The translations under genes were made by a program, and so were the position numbers. From assembly GCA_005879675.1 (NCBI GenBank), contig VBJE01000108.1, positions 1 to 9,467 of the forward strand: 9,467 nucleotides of DNA. The letters are read 5' to 3'. Positions 6,073 to 9,467 of the stretch are shown one piece after another. The notes below the pieces were generated by a model. It had not been told where the DNA came from. It worked only from the letters and a program-made list of their open reading frames with translations, and did not search any database. How positions within the stretch are numbered: position 1 is the first letter of the stretch; each line of letters begins with the position of its first letter. This stretch comes from Chloroflexota bacterium (lineage in GTDB: Bacteria; Chloroflexota; Dormibacteria; Dormibacterales; Dormibacteraceae).

Positions 6073-7546
6073 GGTCCACCCCAAGCAGGGCCGCGCGCCG
6101 GAAGCTGCTGCCGGCGAGCACGATGGCGAGCAGGTTATGAGTCACGATGATCGAAGAGATCAGGCTGACGACCACGCCGATGGCAAGCGTCTTGGCAAAG
6201 CCCTGGACCACGGCCGGCCCGATGAAGGCGAGGATGACGCAGGTGATGATGGTCGAGGTGTTCGAGTCGCGGATCGCGGGCCACGCCCGCCTGACCGCGG
6301 CGTCGACCGCGGCCGTGATCGTGCGCCCTGCCCTGACCTCTTCTTTGAAGCGTTCGAAGATCAGCACGTTGGCGTCGACGGCCATACCGACCGAGAGGAT
6401 GAATCCAGTGATGCCGGCGAGGGTCAGGGTCACGGGCACGAGCTTGAACACCGCCAGCACGGCGCCGGCGTAAAAGATCAGCGCCAGGCTCGCCAGCAAC
6501 CCCGGCAGTCGGTAGTAGACCATCATGAAGACGACGACGATCGCCAGGCCGAGCAGGCCCGCGGCGATGCTCAGCTTCACCGACTCCGCGCCCAGGGTGG
6601 CGCTTACCTGCGTCACATCCAGCGCGACGAGGTCGACTGGCAGCGAGCCTGAGTTGATGCCGGTGGCGAGGTCGGTGGCGCTCTGCTGCGTGAACGCGCC
6701 GCTGATCTGGGCCTGGCCGCCCGCGATCTCCTCGACCGTCGTCGGGTCGGTCAGGAACTTGCCGCAGACGGTGTCAGGCGTCTGCGCCGCCAGGCATCCA
6801 GGGTCATACCTGGTGCTCAGCTTGGCGACGTAGCTCGAGTCCTCCCAGTTATCGATGTCTTTCTGGGTCAGGTCGAGCCAGATGGTGAGGTGTCGCTGGG
6901 GGCAGTCGTTGCCCGCTCCGGAGCACGCGGCGACCGCATCCCTGGTCAGGGCGTCGAACTTGCTCCCGCCCGTGGAGGTGAACTGGACGTTCACCACCCA
7001 GCTGGTTCCGTTCGAATCGATCGTGGAGGTGGCGCTCGAGATGTCGTCGCCCGTCAGCCCCGTCAGCGCCGGCTTGTACCCGGGCTGCGGCCCGCCCTGG
7101 ACCTTGTCGTCCTTGACCCACTTCGTGTAGACGAGCTTGGAGACCGCGCCGATGGTCTTTTGCGCCTGGTCGGCGTTCACGCCCGCGAGGTCGACCGTGA
7201 TGCGGTCGTTGTTCGCGCCCGCTCCGCGAATCTCGGGCTCGCTGACGCCCAACGCGTTGACGCGCTTGTTGATCACGGCGATCGTGCGCTGCTGGACGTC
7301 GGCCCGGTTCTGGCCGGCTGGAAAGTTGGTCAGCTGGTAGTCGATGTGCGTGCCGCCCGACAGGTCGAGGCCCTTGTGGAAATAGAGCTGCCACCCGCCG
7401 AAGTTGGGCGGCAGGCCGGGCACCGGGCCGGTCAGCTTGTAGTGGTTGGCGATGCGATAGACGTAGCCCGACCCATCCACGAACAGAGAAAGGACGAGGA
7501 TGCCGACGACAAGAAGGCGGACTGGCCAGCTGAGTACTAACTGCAT
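6056..7546 (-). CDS. secD: Protein translocase subunit SecD
   Basis: SecD is the larger half of the SecDF membrane complex, which uses the proton gradient to pull exported proteins out of SecYEG. The 496-residue protein has TM1 (about 7-23), the D1 motif GLDLSGGTHI (59-68) and a large exported domain to about residue 320. TM2-TM6 then follow at about 326-345, 348-370, 374-393, 427-446 and 450-478. The conserved D4-type motif is GMAVDANVLIFERFKEE (387-403). Length fits a medium SecD of the Gram-positive/Chloroflexi kind rather than the 600-residue E. coli form. The exported domain has four cysteines in two close pairs (208/215 and 251/261), possibly disulfides. The ATG at 7546-7544 is clear from the hydrophobic N-terminus; the site before it is a weak ribosome-binding site. 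The gene sits 30 nt after the small membrane protein and runs 17-29 nt into secF. Confidence 0.96.
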   Translation of the reverse strand: MQLVLSWPVRLLVVGILVLSLFVDGSGYVYRIANHYKLTGPVPGLPPNFGGWQLYFHKGLDLSGGTHIDYQLTNFPAGQNRADVQQRTIAVINKRVNALGVSEPEIRGAGANNDRITVDLAGVNADQAQKTIGAVSKLVYTKWVKDDKVQGGPQPGYKPALTGLTGDDISSATSTIDSNGTSWVVNVQFTSTGGSKFDALTRDAVAACSGAGNDCPQRHLTIWLDLTQKDIDNWEDSSYVAKLSTRYDPGCLAAQTPDTVCGKFLTDPTTVEEIAGGQAQISGAFTQQSATDLATGINSGSLPVDLVALDVTQVSATLGAESVKLSIAAGLLGLAIVVVFMMVYYRLPGLLASLALIFYAGAVLAVFKLVPVTLTLAGITGFILSVGMAVDANVLIFERFKEEVRAGRTITAAVDAAVRRAWPAIRDSNTSTIITCVILAFIGPAVVQGFAKTLAIGVVVSLISSIIVTHNLLAIVLAGSSFRRAALLGVDRVRTL

Positions 7547-7576
7547 AGGCGGCGAATCAGTCTACGTTCGAGCAGC

Positions 7577-7783
7577 TCATCGCTGCCGGAAGACGAGGTT
7601 GAGGACGATCGTGGCGACGACCGACAGGACGATGCTGGTCGCCAGCGGGATGTACACGGTCGTGTTGCCGCTTCGAAAGGTGAAGTCGCCCGGCAGGTGA
7701 AACCGCCCGAAGAGCATCAGCGCCCCGCCGACGACGACCAGCAGCACGCCGAAGACGAGGAGCATCCTCCCGACGTCAGCCAC
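7577..7783 (-). CDS. Small two-helix membrane protein, DUF2905 family
   Basis: This is a 68-residue protein with two predicted membrane helices (about 7-26 and 43-65). They are joined by a short loop carrying LPGDF (30-34), RSGNTTVYIPL (37-47) and a following TSIVLS. This layout matches the DUF2905 family of small uncharacterised membrane proteins, often found next to ruvB. Function is unknown. It starts with GTG at 7783, 7 nt after the ruvB stop (7791), with AGG from the ruvB end acting as a weak ribosome-binding site, so it is very likely co-expressed with ruvB. It occupies the position before secD where many bacteria encode YajC, another small membrane protein. However, YajC has one helix and no LPGD motif, so I do not call it YajC. 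Confidence 0.85.
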   Translation of the reverse strand: MADVGRMLLVFGVLLVVVGGALMLFGRFHLPGDFTFRSGNTTVYIPLATSIVLSVVATIVLNLVFRQR

Positions 7784-7790
7784 TCGATAC

Positions 7791-8834
7791 CTAGAGTAGG
7801 CGGGTTTGCTGGGAATCGGGTTGTGGCAGGGCGATGCCGATGTGGCGGTAAGCCAGCTCCGTGGCCACCCGCCCCCGAGCCGTCCGGGCCAGGAAGCCGA
7901 TCTGGATCAGGTACGGCTCGTAGAGATCTTCGATCGTGCCGCGATCCTCGGCCGTCGACGACGCCAGCGCATTGAGACCGACCGGGCCGCCATCGAAGCG
8001 CTCGATGATCGCGGTCAGAAGCTTGCGGTCCGTCTCGTCGAGGCCGTACTCGTCGACCTCGAGCATCTGCAGGGCGCTCTTCGCGATCGCCAGGTCGATC
8101 TTCCCCTCGTGCCGCACCTCGGCGACGTCGCGGACGCGGCGCAGGATCCGGTTGGCGATCCTGGGCGTGCCGCGCGCCCGGCCCGCGATCTCGGCTGCGG
8201 CCTCGTTCGAGATGTCGACACCGAGGATGCGGGCCGATCGGGCGACGATCGCGGCGAGCTCCGGCGGGTCGTAGTGCTCGAGCCGGAACGTCATCCCGAA
8301 CCGATCGCGAAGCGGCGTCGTCAGCAGCCCGGTACGGGTGGTCGCGCCGATCAGCGTGAACGGCGGCAGGTCGAGCGTCAACGTCCGCGCGGCGGGCCCC
8401 TGCCCGACCACGATGTCGAGCCGGAAGTCCTCCAACGCTGGATAGAGGATCTCTTCAACGGCGCTCGAGACGCGGTGGATCTCGTCGATGAAGAGGACGT
8501 CGCGCTCGTCGAGACCCGTCAGGATCGCGGCCACGTCGCCCTTGCGCTCGAGCGCGGGTCCAGCGACCGTGCGCAGTCCGACGCCGAGCTCTTCGCGAGC
8601 GATGTAGGCGAGGCTCGTCTTGCCCAGGCCGGGCGGGCCGATCAGGAGCAGGTGGTCGAGCGCCTCGTTGCGGGCGCGGGCGGCCTCGAGGGTGATCGCG
8701 AGCTGCTCCTTGACACGGTCCTGGCCGATGAAGTCGTCCAGCGTCCGGGGGCGGAGCGACCGTTCGAGCTCGTCCTCTTCCGGTCTGATCGCTGGTGCCA
8801 GGAACTGCGTCTCTTCCGCTGCTTGGCTCGTCAC
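7791..8834 (-). CDS. ruvB: Holliday junction branch-migration ATPase RuvB
   Basis: RuvB is the AAA+ hexameric motor that, with RuvA, drives branch migration of Holliday junctions during recombinational repair. Numbering from the GTG at 8834 (347 residues, the usual length): Walker A GPPGLGKT (66-73), Walker B LFIDE (114-118) followed by IHR, sensor 1 GATTR (163-167), a likely arginine finger R176 in TPLRDRFG, and sensor 2 in RGTPRIANR (221-229). A C-terminal winged-helix domain begins near 255 (DEYGLDETDRKLL) and includes FDGGPVGLNALA and PYLIQIGFLARTARGR. I prefer the GTG at 8834 to the GTG at 8852. A strong GGAGG (8842-8846) lies seven bases before it and would fall inside the coding region of the longer version. 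All catalytic motifs are intact. A 106-nt spacer with inverted repeats separates it from ruvA, while the next gene starts 7 nt after its stop. Confidence 0.97.
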   Translation of the reverse strand: MTSQAAEETQFLAPAIRPEEDELERSLRPRTLDDFIGQDRVKEQLAITLEAARARNEALDHLLLIGPPGLGKTSLAYIAREELGVGLRTVAGPALERKGDVAAILTGLDERDVLFIDEIHRVSSAVEEILYPALEDFRLDIVVGQGPAARTLTLDLPPFTLIGATTRTGLLTTPLRDRFGMTFRLEHYDPPELAAIVARSARILGVDISNEAAAEIAGRARGTPRIANRILRRVRDVAEVRHEGKIDLAIAKSALQMLEVDEYGLDETDRKLLTAIIERFDGGPVGLNALASSTAEDRGTIEDLYEPYLIQIGFLARTARGRVATELAYRHIGIALPQPDSQQTRLL

Positions 8835-8841
8835 GGTACCG

Positions 8842-8846
8842 CCTCC
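8842..8846 (-). promoter_or_regulatory. Shine-Dalgarno site of ruvB
   Basis: GGAGG on the coding strand lies seven bases before the GTG at 8834. It decides the start over the GTG at 8852, which lies upstream of the site. Confidence 0.7.
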
Positions 8847-8855
8847 GCGCACACG

Positions 8856-8884
8856 AAACCGGAGCTGCTTTGCAGCTGGGGTTT
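8856..8884. repeat. Inverted repeat A in the ruvA-ruvB spacer
   Basis: This is a symmetric 29-nt palindrome. Outer arms AAACC / GGTTT (8856-8860, 8880-8884) flank a 2x2 internal loop of GG. Inside it is a perfect 6-bp stem AGCTGC / GCAGCT (8863-8868, 8872-8877) with loop TTT. It lies 10-38 nt upstream of the ruvB ribosome-binding site on the coding strand. There is no U-tract after it, so termination is unlikely. Confidence 0.65.
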
Positions 8885-8887
8885 AGC

Positions 8888-8914
8888 GGCCACGCCGCAC
8901 ATGTCGGCGTGGCC
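8888..8914. repeat. Inverted repeat B in the ruvA-ruvB spacer (10-bp perfect stem)
   Basis: GGCCACGCCG (8888-8897) and CGGCGTGGCC (8905-8914) form a perfect 10-bp stem around a 7-nt loop. Neither strand has a T-run after it. It could be a transcript-stabilising hairpin at the ruvA 3' end, a pause site or a dispersed palindromic unit. The sequence alone does not decide. Confidence 0.7.
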
Positions 8915-8922
8915 TCTTGAGC

Positions 8923-8940
8923 GGCATCGCAAGCGAAGCC
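8923..8940. repeat. Inverted repeat C directly after the ruvA stop
   Basis: GGCATCGC (8923-8930) pairs with GCGAAGCC (8933-8940) with one A-A mismatch, around a very tight loop. On the coding strand it begins at the base following the ruvA stop codon. It is weaker than the two repeats beside it and could be coincidental in GC-rich DNA. Confidence 0.4.
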
Positions 8941-9467
8941 TCACGCGGCCTTCTTCAACGCCTCGCGCACGCGTTCCTCCGGCGGGGCCTCCGGATCGGT
9001 GCCGGCGAGCGCGGCTTCCGCCTCCGCGATCGAGTAGCCGAGCTCGACGAGCGCATCGCGCGCGACCAGGTGTGGCTTCGGCTCGAGCGGAGTGGGCTCG
9101 GCTGCTTCGCCGACCGCGCCGAGCTTCTCCTGGAGCTCCATGACGACCCGCTGCGCTGTCTTCTTGCCGATGCCGGGAATAGCCAGGAAGCGCGCGGTGT
9201 CCTCCAGTGCGATGGCGCGGCGCAGCTCGTCCGGCGATGAGCCGGAGACGATTGCAAGCGCCACCTTCGGGCCGACGCCTTGCACCGAGAGCAGGAGCTC
9301 GAACAGCTCGCGCTCGGCCTGCTCCGCGAATGCAAAGAGCTGCAGCGCGTCCTCGCGCACGTGCATGTAGGTCTCGAGTACCACCTCTCCCCCGGGCTCG
9401 GCCTTGCGGCGCGCGCTGGCCGTCGGGTTGACGAGGTAGCCGACGCCGCCGACGTCGATCACGATGC
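8941..9467 (-). CDS. ruvA: Holliday junction DNA-binding protein RuvA (5' end off window)
   Basis: RuvA is the tetrameric four-way-junction binder that loads RuvB rings for branch migration. There are 174 visible residues. The start codon lies beyond the right edge: RuvA normally has about 18-20 residues before the IDVGGVGY strand, which is the first thing seen here. Domain I (OB fold) covers the visible residues 1-55 (including YMHVREDALQLFAF). Domain II carries two helix-hairpin-helix motifs, QGVGPKVAL (62-70) and PGIGKKTAQR (97-106). A Pro/Glu linker follows, then the RuvB-contacting domain III (ARDALVELGYSIAEAEAAL, about 135-153). Internal GTG codons such as the one at 9462 are not plausible starts because they would cut the OB fold. 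The stop is TGA at 8943-8941. Confidence 0.96.
   Translation of the reverse strand, partial: IVIDVGGVGYLVNPTASARRKAEPGGEVVLETYMHVREDALQLFAFAEQAERELFELLLSVQGVGPKVALAIVSGSSPDELRRAIALEDTARFLAIPGIGKKTAQRVVMELQEKLGAVGEAAEPTPLEPKPHLVARDALVELGYSIAEAEAALAGTDPEAPPEERVREALKKAA

Noticed and set aside
8856..8940. Rho-independent terminator between ruvA and ruvB
   Set aside because: The stems are good but no T-run follows on either strand, and ruvB follows directly with a strong ribosome-binding site.
7806..9143. A 445-codon open frame on the plus strand, opposite ruvB and part of ruvA
   Set aside because: It lies antisense to ruvB, which has every catalytic motif. The translation is low-complexity Arg/Asp/Val/Leu text typical of shadow frames in GC-rich DNA, with no recognisable domain.

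Overview
This is a GC-rich bacterial window in which every gene I can support lies on the minus strand, so transcription runs from the right edge to the left. In that order the genes are ruvA (5' end off the window), ruvB, a small DUF2905-type membrane protein, secD, secF (frame broken twice), rimP, nusA, ylxR, infB, rbfA and a DHH-family phosphoesterase of the NrnA type (3' end off the window). There are no tRNA or rRNA genes, CRISPR arrays, transposases or phage genes, and no gene-free stretch longer than about 110 bases.

Organism: the high GC content, GTG and TTG starts, a short IF2 (about 660 residues), a NusA with no extra C-terminal repeats, and the order rimP-nusA-ylxR-infB-rbfA-DHH suggest a high-GC, non-proteobacterial lineage. 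Something in or near Chloroflexota or Dormibacterota, or a deep actinobacterial relative, would fit. This is inferred from gene content and style, not from a database search.

Layout: positions 9467-7577 hold Holliday-junction migration (ruvA, ruvB) and the small membrane protein. Positions 7546-5082 hold the SecDF accessory pair of the Sec translocon. Positions 5051-845 hold the transcription/translation cluster: 30S maturation (rimP, rbfA), elongation/termination control (nusA, ylxR) and initiation (infB). Positions 899-1 hold the phosphoesterase, which in this setting probably turns over short RNA or cyclic dinucleotide products. Several neighbours overlap (secD/secF, rimP/nusA, nusA/ylxR, rbfA/DHH) and the other gaps are 7 to 106 nt, so much of the block is probably co-transcribed and translationally coupled.

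This is a core housekeeping locus, and I see no convincing new biological system in it. Three local oddities stand out. (1) secF carries two independent frame-breaking lesions. (2) A duplicated palindromic repeat at the rbfA/DHH junction encodes the unusual tail of RbfA and supplies the start codon of the next gene. (3) The ruvA-ruvB spacer contains three consecutive inverted repeats that do not look like ordinary terminators.
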